Shown here in pieces: positions 9,570 through 19,145 of a stretch of 64,000 nt of DNA; the stretch's first letter is position 1, and the number at the start of each line of letters is the position of its first letter. Made by a program: the position numbers and the translations under genes. This DNA comes from Burkholderia sp. S171 (GTDB taxonomy: Bacteria > Pseudomonadota > Gammaproteobacteria > Burkholderiales > Burkholderiaceae): the NCBI RefSeq assembly GCF_009766085.1, contig NZ_LMUF01000007.1, positions 18,540-82,539 on the forward strand, read 5' to 3'. The notes beneath the pieces were generated by a model that worked only from the letters and a program-made list of their open reading frames with translations, was not told where the DNA came from and did no database searches.

Positions 9570-10088
9570 ATGGCAAAGATGCAAGCGAATGTGAAGGCTG
9601 AAGAACGCGACGACGGCCTCCGTGAAAAGATGATCGCGGTCAATCGCGTGACCAAGGTGGTGAAGGGCGGCCGGATTCTCGGTTTTGCCGCACTGACCGT
9701 GGTTGGCGATGGCGACGGACGCATCGGCATGGGCAAGGGCAAAGCGAAGGAAGTTCCGGTTGCTGTTCAAAAGGCAATGGAACAAGCACGCCGCAACATG
9801 TTCAAGGTGCCGTTGAAGAACGGTACGCTGCAACACGAAGTGCATGGTAAGCATGGCGCATCCGCAGTTCTCCTGGCTCCGGCCAAGGACGGTACGGGTG
9901 TTATCGCCGGCGGCCCGATGCGCGCAGTGTTCGACGTGATGGGCGTTCAAAACGTTGTGGCGAAGAGCCACGGTTCGACGAATCCGTACAACCTCGTTCG
10001 TGCAACACTCGACGGTCTGCGCAAGCAGTCGACGCCGGGTGACATCGCGGCGAAGCGCGGCAAGTCCGTCGAAGATATTTTGGGCTAA
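9570..10088 (+). CDS. rpsE: 30S ribosomal protein S5
   Basis: S5 contributes to decoding fidelity and the mRNA entry helicase; changes in its N-terminal loop give spectinomycin resistance. The product has 172 residues with the double-stranded RNA-binding-like segment [14 protein letters not shown] and the C-terminal [25 protein letters not shown] site precedes the ATG. Confidence 0.97.
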   Translation: MAKMQANVKAEERDDGLREKMIAVNRVTKVVKGGRILGFAALTVVGDGDGRIGMGKGKAKEVPVAVQKAMEQARRNMFKVPLKNGTLQHEVHGKHGASAVLLAPAKDGTGVIAGGPMRAVFDVMGVQNVVAKSHGSTNPYNLVRATLDGLRKQSTPGDIAAKRGKSVEDILG

Positions 10089-10102
10089 GCCAGGTGGTCA
10101 CC

Positions 10103-10285
10103 ATGTCTGATAAAACTGTCAAGGTTCAGCTCGTGAAGAGCCTGATTGGGACCCGTGAGACGCATCGTGCAACGGTGCGTGGTCTGGGCCTGCGCCGACT
10201 CAACTCGGTTAGCGAACTGCAGGACACGCCGGCAGTGCGCGGGATGATCAACAAGGTTTCGTACCTTGTCAAAGTCCTCAGCTAA
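10103..10285 (+). CDS. rpmD: 50S ribosomal protein L30
   Basis: L30 is a small large-subunit protein. The start is the ATG at 10103 ([17 protein letters not shown]), giving the standard 60 residues; an in-frame GTG nine bases upstream is not needed. The conserved core [16 protein letters not shown] is present. It lies between rpsE and rplO. Confidence 0.95.
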   Translation: MSDKTVKVQLVKSLIGTRETHRATVRGLGLRRLNSVSELQDTPAVRGMINKVSYLVKVLS

Positions 10286-10314
10286 GCGGCTGACCAGGGA
10301 TCAAGGAGTTGAAT

Positions 10315-10749
10315 ATGGATTTGAATAACCTTAAGCCGGCAGAAGGCGCGAAGCACGCAAAGCGTCGCGTTGGCCGCGGTATCGGTTCCGGCCTCGGCAA
10401 GACTGCGGGTCGCGGTCACAAGGGTCAAAAATCGCGTTCGGGCGGCTTTCATAAAGTCGGCTTCGAAGGCGGTCAGATGCCTTTGCAACGTCGTTTGCCG
10501 AAGCGTGGCTTTAGCTCGCTGACGCATGAGTTCGTTGGTGAAGTGCGCCTGTCGGATCTCGAAAAGCTGCCGGTCGACGAAATCGATTTGTTGGCTTTGA
10601 AGCAAGCCGGTCTGCTCGGCGTGCTCTTTACGAGCGCACGGATCATCAAGACGGGCGAACTGACGCGCAAGATCACGGTTAAGGGCCTCGTTGCTACGAA
10701 GGGTGCCCGTGCTGCGATCGAAGCCGCCGGCGGCTCGGTCTCTGAGTAA
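10315..10749 (+). CDS. rplO: 50S ribosomal protein L15
   Basis: L15 is a late-assembly large-subunit protein. The start is the ATG at 10315, placed correctly behind AAGGAG at 10303; an in-frame TTG at 10309 overlaps that site. The product has 144 residues with the Gly/Arg-rich N-terminal extension [19 protein letters not shown] typical of L15. Confidence 0.96.
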   Translation: MDLNNLKPAEGAKHAKRRVGRGIGSGLGKTAGRGHKGQKSRSGGFHKVGFEGGQMPLQRRLPKRGFSSLTHEFVGEVRLSDLEKLPVDEIDLLALKQAGLLGVLFTSARIIKTGELTRKITVKGLVATKGARAAIEAAGGSVSE

Positions 10750-10793
10750 CGAACGCGTGTTGTCGTTGTTAGCGAAAGCATCGGAGAAGGTTC

Positions 10794-12140
10794 TTGGCTA
10801 ATAGCCCGAGTCTCGCAAAATCCGGTCGAAGCGCTGCGAAGTTCGGCGATCTGCGTCGGCGTGCAATGTTCTTGCTGCTGGCGCTGATCGTCTACCGTAT
10901 CGGTGCGCATATTCCGGTGCCGGGTATCGACCCGGATCAGCTGGCGAAGCTTTTCCAGAGCCAGTCAGGCGGCATTCTAGGCATGTTCAACATGTTCTCG
11001 GGTGGTGCACTGTCCAGGTTCACGATCTTCGCGCTTGGGATCATGCCGTACATCTCGGCATCGATCATCATGCAGCTGCTGTCGATCGTTTCGCCGCAAA
11101 TGGAAGCGCTGAAGAAAGAAGGGCAGGCGGGGCAGCGGAAGATTACGCAGTACACGCGTTACTTCACGGTTGTTCTGGCTACGTTTCAAGCATTCGGTAT
11201 TGCGGTGGCGCTGGAAAATCAGGCTGGACTCGTAATTGATCCAGGCATGGTGTTCCGGTTGACGACAGTCGTGACGCTGGTGACCGGCACGATGTTCCTG
11301 ATGTGGCTGGGTGAGCAGATCACGGAGCGCGGACTGGGTAACGGTATCTCGATCATCATTTTCGGCGGTATCGCGGCGGGCTTCCCGAACGCGATCGGTG
11401 GTCTCTTCGAACTGGTTCGCACCGGCTCCATGAGTATCATCTCGGCGATTATTGTCGTCCTGCTGATTGCGGCGGTCACGTTCGTGGTCGTGTTTATCGA
11501 ACGCGGTCAGCGCAAGATCCTGGTGAACTACGCCAAGCGTCAGGTCGGAAACAAGATTTACGGCGGTCAGTCTTCGCATTTGCCGCTGAAGTTGAATATG
11601 TCGGGTGTGATTCCGCCGATCTTTGCGTCGTCGATCATCCTGTTCCCGGCAACTATCCTGAACTGGTTTAGTTCGGGTACGCGGACCGGCTGGTTTGCGA
11701 ACACGCTGCACGGCGTTGCTGAGGCTCTGAAGCCTGGTCAACCGGTGTATGTGTTGCTGTACGCAATGGCGATCGTTTTCTTCTGCTTCTTCTACACCGC
11801 GTTGGTGTTCAACAGCAGAGAGACGGCCGACAACCTGAAGAAAAGTGGTGCCTTCGTCCCTGGGATTCGTCCTGGTGACCAGACGGCTCGATATATTGAT
11901 CGGATCCTCACGCGTTTGACGCTGGCCGGTGCGATCTACATCGTGTTCGTTTGCTTGCTACCGGAATTTCTGGTGCTGCGTTGGAACGTACCGTTTTACT
12001 TCGGTGGAACGTCGCTGCTGATCATTGTGGTGGTCACGATGGATTTCATGGCGCAGGTTCAGTCCTACGTTATGTCGCAACAGTATGAATCGCTGCTCAA
12101 GAAGGCGAACTTCAAGGGCAGCAACGTCCCGATGCGCTGA
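10794..12140 (+). CDS. secY: Protein translocase subunit SecY
   Basis: SecY is the channel subunit of the SecYEG translocon in the inner membrane. The start is a TTG at 10794 ([18 protein letters not shown]), with GGAGAAGG at 10782, giving 448 residues as in relatives. Ten hydrophobic segments can be traced, with the plug-region stretch [33 protein letters not shown] and the cytosolic loop motif [20 protein letters not shown]. It lies at its classic place after rplO. Directly downstream is a decayed infA, then rpmJ. Confidence 0.97.
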   Translation: MANSPSLAKSGRSAAKFGDLRRRAMFLLLALIVYRIGAHIPVPGIDPDQLAKLFQSQSGGILGMFNMFSGGALSRFTIFALGIMPYISASIIMQLLSIVSPQMEALKKEGQAGQRKITQYTRYFTVVLATFQAFGIAVALENQAGLVIDPGMVFRLTTVVTLVTGTMFLMWLGEQITERGLGNGISIIIFGGIAAGFPNAIGGLFELVRTGSMSIISAIIVVLLIAAVTFVVVFIERGQRKILVNYAKRQVGNKIYGGQSSHLPLKLNMSGVIPPIFASSIILFPATILNWFSSGTRTGWFANTLHGVAEALKPGQPVYVLLYAMAIVFFCFFYTALVFNSRETADNLKKSGAFVPGIRPGDQTARYIDRILTRLTLAGAIYIVFVCLLPEFLVLRWNVPFYFGGTSLLIIVVVTMDFMAQVQSYVMSQQYESLLKKANFKGSNVPMR

Positions 12141-12141
12141 T

Positions 12142-12277
12142 AAGGACCGTGATCAGTGGTGGCATGAGTTGAAGAATGGCTTTGCCGCCGCTGGACACCA
12201 GTCCTGGCGACAAGGTAACGGTTGAGTTGACGCCTTACGATCTGTCTTGTGCACGGATCGTGTTCCGGGCGAAGTGA
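12142..12277 (+). pseudogene. infA: Remnant of infA (translation initiation factor IF-1)
   Basis: In relatives an intact infA of 72 codons lies between secY and rpmJ. Here the last 25 codons are clear: [24 protein letters not shown] plus TGA at 12203-12277, the C-terminus of IF-1 with an Arg-to-Cys change (usual YDLSRARIVF). Upstream, 12142-12190 still resembles the start of infA, but it has lost the ATG, is shifted in frame and lacks about 80 bases of the middle. An ATG at 12176 opens a 33-codon frame ending in this piece, but it could not make an OB fold. Related genomes often have a second infA elsewhere, which would explain tolerance of the loss. Confidence 0.85.
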
Positions 12278-12297
12278 TTTGAAAAAAGGGTAATATC

Positions 12298-12414
12298 ATG
12301 AAAGTGATGGCATCGGTTAAGCGCATTTGCCGCAATTGCAAGATCATCAAGCGCAAGGGCGTTGTGCGCGTGATTTGCAGCTCTGATCCGCGCCACAAAC
12401 AGCGTCAAGGCTGA
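12298..12414 (+). CDS. rpmJ: 50S ribosomal protein L36
   Basis: L36 is the smallest large-subunit protein, with a zinc ribbon. The 38-residue product starts [20 protein letters not shown] and has Cys residues in a CxxC (RICRNCK) followed by [14 protein letters not shown], the zinc-binding (C-plus) form. AAAAAAGGG precedes the ATG. It closes the spc-type block just before rpsM. Confidence 0.96.
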
Positions 12415-12456
12415 ACGCCGCGCTTTTTGCTTGCGCTTTTTGTTTGAGGAAAAACA

Positions 12457-12822
12457 ATGGCTCGTATCGCAGGGGTTAACATCCCGAATCACCAGCATAC
12501 TGAAATCGGCCTCACGGCTATTTTCGGTGTAGGCCGCACGCGCGCACGCAACATTTGCGTCTCGTCTGGTGTGGAGTTTTCGAAGAAGGTTAAAGACCTC
12601 ACCGACGCAGACCTCGAAAAGCTGCGAGAAGAAGTGGGTAAGTTCATCGTCGAAGGCGACCTGCGTCGCGAAGTGACGATGAACATCAAGCGCCTGATGG
12701 ACCTGGGCTGCTACCGTGGCGTACGCCATCGCAAGGGCCTGCCCATGCGTGGTCAACGCACACGTACGAATGCTCGTACCCGTAAGGGTCCGCGTCGTGC
12801 AGCGCAATCGCTGAAGAAGTAA
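12457..12822 (+). CDS. rpsM: 30S ribosomal protein S13
   Basis: S13 is a head protein contacting the P-site tRNA and bridging the subunits. The product is 121 residues, starting [14 protein letters not shown], with the conserved segment [18 protein letters not shown] and the basic C-terminal tail. It is the first gene of the alpha-type block; rpsK follows 28 bases on. Confidence 0.97.
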   Translation: MARIAGVNIPNHQHTEIGLTAIFGVGRTRARNICVSSGVEFSKKVKDLTDADLEKLREEVGKFIVEGDLRREVTMNIKRLMDLGCYRGVRHRKGLPMRGQRTRTNARTRKGPRRAAQSLKK

Positions 12823-12850
12823 GCGGAATTGATAGTTACAGGAAAACGTA

Positions 12851-13255
12851 ATGGCTAAGGCTTCGAACAACTCCGCGGCGCAACGCGTTCGCAAGAAGGT
12901 AAAGAAGAACGTCGCCGAGGGCGTAGTTCACGTTCACGCGTCGTTCAACAACACCATCATCACGATCACCGATCGCCAAGGCAATGCACTCGCCTGGGCA
13001 ACGTCGGGTGGCCAGGGCTTCAAGGGTTCGCGTAAATCGACTCCCTTTGCTGCTCAGGTTGCTGCCGAATCGGCTGGTCGCGTGGCGATGGAATACGGCG
13101 TGAAGAACCTCGAAGTGCGGATCAAGGGCCCCGGTCCTGGCCGTGAATCGGCGGTGCGTGCGCTGCATGGTCTTGGGATCAAGATCACCGCAATCTCCGA
13201 CGTGACACCGGTTCCGCATAACGGTTGCCGTCCGCCGAAGCGTCGTCGTATCTAA
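12851..13255 (+). CDS. rpsK: 30S ribosomal protein S11
   Basis: S11 sits on the platform near the E site. The product has 134 residues with the family stretch [18 protein letters not shown] and the C-terminal segment [17 protein letters not shown]. It is followed by a 158-base gap containing a hairpin before rpsD. Confidence 0.97.
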   Translation: MAKASNNSAAQRVRKKVKKNVAEGVVHVHASFNNTIITITDRQGNALAWATSGGQGFKGSRKSTPFAAQVAAESAGRVAMEYGVKNLEVRIKGPGPGRESAVRALHGLGIKITAISDVTPVPHNGCRPPKRRRI

Positions 13256-13274
13256 GACGTCGCGTAGCGCCTTG

Positions 13275-13302
13275 ACCTGTTGACGCTCGCGCGTCGACAG
13301 GT
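13275..13302 (+). promoter_or_regulatory. Hairpin between rpsK and rpsD
   Basis: ACCTGTTGACGC (13275-13286) and GCGTCGACAGGT (13291-13302) pair over 12 positions with one wobble and a 4-base loop. No U run follows, so it is not a classical terminator. It may be a processing or attenuation element or mark S4-dependent control of the alpha block; the function is unknown. Confidence 0.45.
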
Positions 13303-13413
13303 TGCTTGCGTTATGGAATCAGCGTTAAGAATACTGACTAAGCCCACCGTTCGATCCATCGAGTTCGAACTAGCGCGAACGAGTTTCGCGTGATCAATAA
13401 TTAAGGATGCAAA

Positions 13414-14037
13414 GTGGCACGTTATACCGGTCCTAAAGCAAAGCTGTCCCGCCGTGAAGGTACTGATCTTTTCCTGAAGAGCGCACGCCGCTCCCTCGCT
13501 GACAAGTGCAAGCTCGATAGCAAGCCGGGTCAGCATGGCCGCACGTCTGGCGCTCGTACGTCCGACTACGGCACGCAGTTGCGTGAAAAGCAAAAAGTGA
13601 AGCGTATTTACGGCGTACTCGAACGTCAGTTCCGCCGTTACTTCGCTGAAGCCGATCGCCGCAAGGGCCCGACGGGCGAAAACCTGCTGCAATTGCTTGA
13701 ATCGCGTCTCGATAACGTCGTGTACCGCATGGGCTTCGGCTCGACGCGCGCTGAAGCACGTCAGCTGGTCGGTCACAAGTCGATCACGGTGAACGGCGTT
13801 GTGAATAACATCCCGTCGATGCAAGTTAAGGCAGGTGACGTGGTTGCTGTTCGCGAACAGTCGAAGAAGCAAGTGCGTATTCTGGAAGCGCTGAATCTGG
13901 CTGAGCAAGGCGGAATGCCGAGCTGGGTTGCGGTCGATGCCAAGAAGTTCGAAGGCACGTTCAAGTCGATGCCGGAACGCAGCGATATCGCTGGCGACAT
14001 CAACGAAAGCCTGATCGTCGAATTGTATTCGCGGTAA
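13414..14037 (+). CDS. rpsD: 30S ribosomal protein S4
   Basis: S4 nucleates 30S assembly and in E. coli represses the alpha operon. The start is a GTG at 13414 ([20 protein letters not shown]), with AAGGA at 13403. The product has 207 residues; the S4 RNA-binding domain is visible as [23 protein letters not shown]. It lacks N-terminal zinc-binding Cys clusters, the zinc-free form. It precedes rpoA. Confidence 0.97.
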   Translation: MARYTGPKAKLSRREGTDLFLKSARRSLADKCKLDSKPGQHGRTSGARTSDYGTQLREKQKVKRIYGVLERQFRRYFAEADRRKGPTGENLLQLLESRLDNVVYRMGFGSTRAEARQLVGHKSITVNGVVNNIPSMQVKAGDVVAVREQSKKQVRILEALNLAEQGGMPSWVAVDAKKFEGTFKSMPERSDIAGDINESLIVELYSR

Positions 14038-14162
14038 ATCGGATTAACGGCCGGGGAGCCCTGATTGCCGAAGGCAAGGGGTTACCTCGGCTGTCTATTT
14101 TCGGGTTGTCACCGGTCAGCCTTATCGGCGTAACGAGCCGAGGGTATTGAAAAGGAAAACCT

Positions 14163-15140
14163 ATGCAAACCAGTTTGTTGAAGCCCAAGATTATTGCAGT
14201 TGAATCGCTTGGCGACAGTCACGCGAAAGTGGTCATGGAGCCGTTCGAACGCGGTTATGGTCACACCTTGGGTAACGCGCTTCGGCGTGTGCTGTTGTCG
14301 TCGATGATTGGTTATGCACCGACCGAAGTGACGATTGCTGGCGTCGTGCATGAATATTCGACGCTCGACGGCGTGCAAGAAGATGTGGTCAACCTGCTGT
14401 TGAATTTGAAGGGCGTCGTTTTCAAGCTGCATAACCGCGACGAAGTCACGGTTACGCTGCGTAAGGAAGGCGAAGGCGTTGTCACGGCCGGCGATATCGA
14501 ACTCGCTCACGATTGCGAAGTCATCAATCCGGATCACGTGATTGCGCATCTGTCGAAGGGCGGCAAGCTCGACGTTCAGATCAAGATTGAAAAGGGCCGC
14601 GGCTATGTGCCGGGCAATGTGCGCCGTTATGGCGAAGATTCGGCGAAGATCATTGGCCGTATCGTGCTGGACGCGTCGTTCTCGCCGGTTCTCCGCGTGA
14701 GCTACGCCGTTGAAAGCGCTCGCGTTGAGCAGCGTACCGACCTCGACAAGCTCGTGATGAACATTGAAACCAACGGCGTGATTTCGCCTGAGGAAGCCAT
14801 TCGTCAATCAGCTCGCATCCTGGTGGACCAGTTGTCGGTGTTCGCCGCATTGGAAGGCACGGAAGCAGCGGCAGAAGCACCGTCGCGCGCGCCGCAGATC
14901 GATCCGATCCTGTTGCGTCCGGTGGACGATCTCGAACTGACGGTTCGTTCCGCGAACTGCCTGAAGGCCGAGAATATCTATTACATCGGCGATTTGATTC
15001 AACGCACGGAAAACGAATTGCTCAAGACGCCTAATCTCGGTCGCAAGTCGCTGAACGAGATCAAGGAAGTCCTGGCTTCGCGTGGTCTGACGTTGGGAAT
15101 GAAGCTCGAAAACTGGCCGCCGGCTGGTCTCGACAAGTAA
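14163..15140 (+). CDS. rpoA: DNA-directed RNA polymerase subunit alpha
   Basis: The alpha dimer scaffolds RNA polymerase assembly and its C-terminal domain binds UP elements and activators. The product has 325 residues. The N-terminal domain carries [19 protein letters not shown], and the C-terminal domain (from about residue 245) carries [18 protein letters not shown] and the helix-hairpin-helix [19 protein letters not shown] at 14152 precedes the ATG. Confidence 0.98.
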   Translation: MQTSLLKPKIIAVESLGDSHAKVVMEPFERGYGHTLGNALRRVLLSSMIGYAPTEVTIAGVVHEYSTLDGVQEDVVNLLLNLKGVVFKLHNRDEVTVTLRKEGEGVVTAGDIELAHDCEVINPDHVIAHLSKGGKLDVQIKIEKGRGYVPGNVRRYGEDSAKIIGRIVLDASFSPVLRVSYAVESARVEQRTDLDKLVMNIETNGVISPEEAIRQSARILVDQLSVFAALEGTEAAAEAPSRAPQIDPILLRPVDDLELTVRSANCLKAENIYYIGDLIQRTENELLKTPNLGRKSLNEIKEVLASRGLTLGMKLENWPPAGLDK

Positions 15141-15156
15141 GGTTCAAGCAGTACGC

Positions 15157-15199
15157 TTGACTGGCAAAGATGCGGATTTTCCTTTAGAATCCGCATCTT
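15157..15199 (+). promoter_or_regulatory. Palindrome with -10-like hexamer between rpoA and rplQ
   Basis: AAGATGCGGATT (15167-15178) and AATCCGCATCTT (15188-15199) form a perfect 12-bp inverted repeat with a 9-base loop, followed by TTGCTTTTT. It could terminate or attenuate rpoA transcripts. A TAGAAT at 15185-15190 and TTGACT at 15157-15162 resemble a promoter, but the spacing (22) is too long to be convincing. Confidence 0.5.
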
Positions 15200-15282
15200 G
15201 CTTTTTCTACGACCGGCCCGTGCGCTCAAAAGAGACGCAATAGAAGAGCTGGATCTAAACTTGGTTAATTAGGAAATTCAAA

Positions 15283-15678
15283 ATGCGCCATAAACATGGT
15301 TTGCGGAAACTAAACCGCACGAGCAGCCACCGTCTGGCTATGCTCCGTAATATGTCGAACTCGCTGATCGCGCACGAAGTCATCAAGACGACGCTGCCGA
15401 AAGCCAAAGAACTCCGTAAGGTTGTTGAGCCGCTGATCACGCTCGGCAAGAAGCCGTCGTTGGCAAACCGTCGTCTGGCGTTCAACCGCCTGCGCGATCG
15501 TGACTCCGTCGCGAAGCTGTTTGAAGTGCTCGGCCCGCGCTTTGAAAAGCGTCCGGGTGGATATCTGAGCATCCTGAAGTTCGGCTTCCGTCAGGGCGAC
15601 AATGCGCCGATGGCGCTGGTCATGCTGATGGATCGTCCGGAACTCGCTGAAGGCGACGACGTGCAAGAAGCTGAATAA
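15283..15678 (+). CDS. rplQ: 50S ribosomal protein L17
   Basis: L17 surrounds the tunnel exit. The product has 131 residues, starting [17 protein letters not shown], with the conserved segment [25 protein letters not shown] and the Arg-rich core [13 protein letters not shown]. It is the last gene of the ribosomal cluster, followed at once by a strong terminator. Confidence 0.97.
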   Translation: MRHKHGLRKLNRTSSHRLAMLRNMSNSLIAHEVIKTTLPKAKELRKVVEPLITLGKKPSLANRRLAFNRLRDRDSVAKLFEVLGPRFEKRPGGYLSILKFGFRQGDNAPMALVMLMDRPELAEGDDVQEAE

Positions 15679-15700
15679 GCTAGCACGCTGTTGATCGAAG

Positions 15701-15728
15701 AAAGGCCAAGCTTTTGCTTGGCCTTTTT
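15701..15728 (+). terminator. Rho-independent terminator after rplQ
   Basis: An 11-bp perfect stem AAAGGCCAAGC / GCTTGGCCTTT with a TTTT loop is followed by a short U run ending at 15728. It ends the ribosomal superoperon. Confidence 0.92.
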
Positions 15729-15859
15729 GTATTGTGCGCGGGGTTCGCGCGGCGAGTTTCGACGGGCTTGCGGTTCAGGTCATAGGCCAATTGGCTGAAT
15801 GCGGGTTGTCTGCGTGCAGTGCTAGGATTGCGTGCATATCCCCTACATCGGAGCTTTCC

Positions 15860-16192
15860 GTGAATACGCCCGTGGTCCTCGTTCTTACGACGTTGCCCGA
15901 CAGCGAGGCGGCGTCAAACCTCGCACAACAAGCCATCGACGCACAGCTTGCCGCCTGCGTGACGGAGCTGGGCACGGTCAAGTCGCGGTATAGCTGGAAC
16001 GGCAAGGTAGAGGCTGCTGAGGAGCTTCAGCTCCTGTTCAAGACGAGCGTCGCACGTGGCGACGAACTGACGCGCTTTATCGAAGCGAATCATCCTTATG
16101 AAACACCCGAAATTGTCTCGTGGCAGGCTGATGCATCGGCTACCTATGGGCAGTGGATTACCGCGGAAACTCAACGTCCTCTTAATGTTTAA
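15860..16192 (+). CDS. cutA: Divalent-cation tolerance protein CutA
   Basis: CutA1 proteins form very stable trimers linked to copper and divalent-metal tolerance; the molecular role is unsettled. The start is a GTG at 15860 (MNTPVVLVLTTLPDSEAA), with GGAG at 15850, giving 110 residues, the family size. The motifs AACVTELGTVKSRYSWNGKVEAAEE-like and HPYETPEIVSW are typical. It overlaps dsbD by eight bases, a pairing common in proteobacteria. Confidence 0.93.
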   Translation: MNTPVVLVLTTLPDSEAASNLAQQAIDAQLAACVTELGTVKSRYSWNGKVEAAEELQLLFKTSVARGDELTRFIEANHPYETPEIVSWQADASATYGQWITAETQRPLNV

Positions 16193-18038
16193 GCCCTTTG
16201 CCTTCTCCGCGCGCCGGCCGCTCGACGCAGCGTTCATCATGCTGGTGTCGTGTTTCGCGCTGCTGCTCAGCTCGATCTCGCCTACCTACGCCGCCGACGA
16301 CTTTCTCGACCCTGCGGTCGCATTCAAATTCAGCGCCTCCGAAAAGCCGGGCGAGATCGACGTGCGATATAAGGTCGCAGATGGCTATTACATGTACCGC
16401 GAGCGTTTTGCGTTTGCGGTGAAGAATGGCACGGCGACGCTCGGCGAACCGCAATTGCCCGCCGGCAAGGTTCACTTCGATCAGACGTTCAACAAGGATG
16501 TGGAAACGTATCGCGGCGAACTTGTGATCCGAATTCCGGTGAAGCAGGCGTCCGGCCCGTTTGATATTGCGGTCACGTCGCAGGGTTGTGCCGATCAGGG
16601 CATTTGCTATCCGCCAATGGAACGCGTGTACCACGTAACTGGCGCAGCGCTGCAAGCCGCCAGTGCTAGTGGTCAGACGCCATTGGCCAGCGCCAGTGAC
16701 GTGCCTTGGTACGACCGCGCGACCAACGCCGACTATGCGCAATCCTTGCTGGAAAGCGGGGGCTTTTTCGCAATCGTCGGCTTGTACTTCGTGGCGGGCG
16801 TCGTGCTGAGCTTGCTGCCTTGCTCGTATCCGATGATTCCCATTCTTTCGGCTATCATCATTGGTGAAGGCTCGCGCGTGACGCGGTCGCGCGGGTTCGG
16901 GTTATCGGCGGCGTACGTGTTCGGCATGGCGCTCGTCTACACGGCGCTGGGCGTGCTTGCCGCGATGATCGGGCAGAGTCTTGGCGCGTGGCTCCAGAAC
17001 CCCTGGGTGCTCGGTGCGTTCGGCGTGCTGCTGGCGGTATTCGCGCTCACGCTGATAGCTGGTGTCGATATTGCATTGCCCGCGCGCTGGCAAAACAGCG
17101 TCAACCAGGCGTCGCAGAAGCGATCGGGCGGGAAGGTTGTAGCGGTTGTCGTGATGGGCGCGTTGTCGGCGCTCGTGGTCGGTGCGTGCATGACCGCGCC
17201 GCTCTTCGCCGTGCTCGCATTCATCGCGCATACGGGCAATGCGCTGCTCGGTGGTGCTGCGCTGTTTTCCATGGGCGTCGGGCTCGGCGTGCCGCTGCTG
17301 ATCATCGGGCTTGGAGCCGGGACGCTGCTGCCGCGCGCAGGGAACTGGATGGACGGCGTGAAGGTGTTCTTCGGCGTCGTGTTGCTGGCGGCAGCGCTGT
17401 GGATCGTGTGGCCGGTGCTGGGCGCGGTCACGCAGATGGCGTTGGCGGCGTTGTGGCTGCTCGTTGCGGCTGCGGCGCTGGGACTTTTTACGTCGAGCGC
17501 TTCGGCGGTGTCGATATGGCGCAAGCTGGGTCGGGGTATTGGCGCCGCGCTGGCTATCTGGGGCGCTGCATTGCTCGTTGGACTCGCTGCGGGTTCCACC
17601 GATCCACTTCGACCACTCGCCGTATTTACGGCGCGGGCAGGTTCCGGCGCCGAGGCCAGCGCGCAGCAATCCGCGCCGGGAGAGACGTTCGCACCGGTCA
17701 GATCATCGGCGGAGCTGGACTTGGCGGTCAAGGCTGCGGGCCGCCCCGCGATGCTCGATTTCTATGCCGACTGGTGCGTGTCGTGCAAGGAGATGGAACA
17801 TCTCACGTTCAGCGATCCACGGGTACGTGCGCGCCTGGCGCAACTCAACCTGCTGCGCGCTGACGTCACAGCGAATAATCCCGACGATCAGGCGTTGCTC
17901 AAGCGCTTCAAGCTGTTTGGGCCGCCAGGCATCATCTTCTTCGACGCGCAAGGCAACGAAGTGGTGCGGGTCGTCGGGTACGAGTCGGCGGATACGTTCT
18001 TGAAGAGCCTGGACAAGCTTTCCGCACCTGCGACGTGA
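16185..18038 (+). CDS. dsbD: Thiol:disulfide interchange protein DsbD
   Basis: DsbD moves electrons from cytoplasmic thioredoxin across the inner membrane to periplasmic reductases such as DsbC and the cytochrome c maturation pathway. The start chosen is the ATG at 16185 (617 residues), giving a signal peptide that ends around SPTYA. The alpha domain has the Cys pair GCADQGIC (C135, C141). The membrane domain has LLPCSYPMIP and VVGACMTAPL, the redox Cys pair. The gamma thioredoxin domain has DWCVSC (C531, C534). All three pairs are intact. It overlaps cutA. Confidence 0.95.
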   Translation: MFKPFAFSARRPLDAAFIMLVSCFALLLSSISPTYAADDFLDPAVAFKFSASEKPGEIDVRYKVADGYYMYRERFAFAVKNGTATLGEPQLPAGKVHFDQTFNKDVETYRGELVIRIPVKQASGPFDIAVTSQGCADQGICYPPMERVYHVTGAALQAASASGQTPLASASDVPWYDRATNADYAQSLLESGGFFAIVGLYFVAGVVLSLLPCSYPMIPILSAIIIGEGSRVTRSRGFGLSAAYVFGMALVYTALGVLAAMIGQSLGAWLQNPWVLGAFGVLLAVFALTLIAGVDIALPARWQNSVNQASQKRSGGKVVAVVVMGALSALVVGACMTAPLFAVLAFIAHTGNALLGGAALFSMGVGLGVPLLIIGLGAGTLLPRAGNWMDGVKVFFGVVLLAAALWIVWPVLGAVTQMALAALWLLVAAAALGLFTSSASAVSIWRKLGRGIGAALAIWGAALLVGLAAGSTDPLRPLAVFTARAGSGAEASAQQSAPGETFAPVRSSAELDLAVKAAGRPAMLDFYADWCVSCKEMEHLTFSDPRVRARLAQLNLLRADVTANNPDDQALLKRFKLFGPPGIIFFDAQGNEVVRVVGYESADTFLKSLDKLSAPAT

Positions 18039-18060
18039 CTTTCCACGTGCGGAACCTGAT

Positions 18061-18083
18061 GTGCGTTCGGACCCCGGACGCAC
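18061..18083. other. Hairpin in the dsbD-regulator gap
   Basis: GTGCGTTCGG and CCGGACGCAC pair over 10 positions with one wobble and an ACC loop, 22 bases after dsbD. There is no strong U run, so it is a possible but weak terminator. The rest of the 252-base gap (18039-18290) shows nothing recognisable. Confidence 0.4.
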
Positions 18084-18290
18084 GTCGCGTTTCTCCGGGA
18101 TTCGCGATTCGAGCCCTCGGGCCGTCGCCGTATTAACGGAGCACCATCAACACTCAAGCGGCCTTTCGGGCCGCCATCACCGCCAACCCCCACTGAAGTC
18201 TCGATCTCCCGCGATCAAGTCCGCAGGATTTGGTAAATCGCGTCGTGATACTTTTGTCTGTACTCAACGCCCGCTCTTACCGAGACGCTC

Positions 18291-19145
18291 ATGAACGATC
18301 TCACCTATCAAGCCCGTTACGAAGCGCGACTGAGCCGCGTGCTCGACCATATCTACGATCACCTCGATGAGCCGCTGGATATCGACAGGTTGGCTGAGAT
18401 TGCGTGTTTGTCGCCGTATCACTGGCATCGGATCTATCAGGCAATGTACGGCGAGACAATCGCCGCGACCGTGCGCCGGTTGCGGCTGCATCGCGCAGGC
18501 GGCTATTTGGCTAATGGATCGATGCCGATTGCGGAGATTGCCGAGCGTTCAGGGTATAGCAGCTTGCAGTCGTTTTCGCGCACGTTCAGGGCGGCGTTTG
18601 GCATGCCTCCGGCGCAGTACCGCAAGCAGGGCACTCACAGCCGGTTTCGGCCGGCGCTATCAGGAGACGATCAAATGGTGATGCGTGAAGTGGTGATTCG
18701 TGACGTACCGGCGATGAACGTTGTGTCTCTCAACCACGTCGGGTCGTATATGCAGATTGGCAAGGCGTTCGATTCGCTGTTCGGCTGGCTGGCAAGCAGG
18801 AATCTGTTGTCGGACGAGTTCCGGACGATCGGCATCTACTATGACGATCCGGGGATCGTGGCAGAGCCGGAGTTGAGATCGAAGGCTGGGGTGGTGTTGC
18901 CGGCGAATGTCGACGTCGCCGAGCCGGTTGGCGTGACGCCGTTGCGCGGCGGTCAGTACGCGGTGCTCCGACATAAAGGGCCCTATAGCGACATGCACGC
19001 GGCCTATGAGTGGCTATATGGAACGTGGCTCGTGCAGTCGGGCCGCGAAGCCGCTGATGCGCCGGTATTCGAGGAATATCTGAACAACCCCAAGGAAACG
19101 GCGCCTGCCGACTTGCTGACGGAGATATGTTTGCCGCTGATGTGA
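18291..19145 (+). CDS. AraC-family regulator with GyrI-like effector domain
   Basis: The 284-residue product has an N-terminal AraC/XylS double helix-turn-helix (about residues 10-110). Helices are visible as IDRLAEIACLSPYHWHRIYQ and PIAEIAERSGYSSLQSFSRT, with the family end FGMPPAQYR. The C-terminal ~155 residues match the GyrI/Rob effector-binding fold (VVIRDVPAMNVVSLNHVGSY, GGQYAVLRHKGPYSDMHAAY). Such Rob/SoxS-type proteins bind small amphipathic ligands and activate stress or efflux genes. The target here cannot be read from the context; it stands alone between dsbD and hemB. Confidence 0.9.
   Translation: MNDLTYQARYEARLSRVLDHIYDHLDEPLDIDRLAEIACLSPYHWHRIYQAMYGETIAATVRRLRLHRAGGYLANGSMPIAEIAERSGYSSLQSFSRTFRAAFGMPPAQYRKQGTHSRFRPALSGDDQMVMREVVIRDVPAMNVVSLNHVGSYMQIGKAFDSLFGWLASRNLLSDEFRTIGIYYDDPGIVAEPELRSKAGVVLPANVDVAEPVGVTPLRGGQYAVLRHKGPYSDMHAAYEWLYGTWLVQSGREAADAPVFEEYLNNPKETAPADLLTEICLPLM

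Noticed and set aside
12176..12277. A 33-codon frame ending in the IF-1 C-terminus as a functional mini IF-1
   Set aside because: IF-1 needs its complete OB fold; the frame begins with unrelated residues and no good ribosome site, so a remnant is the simpler reading.
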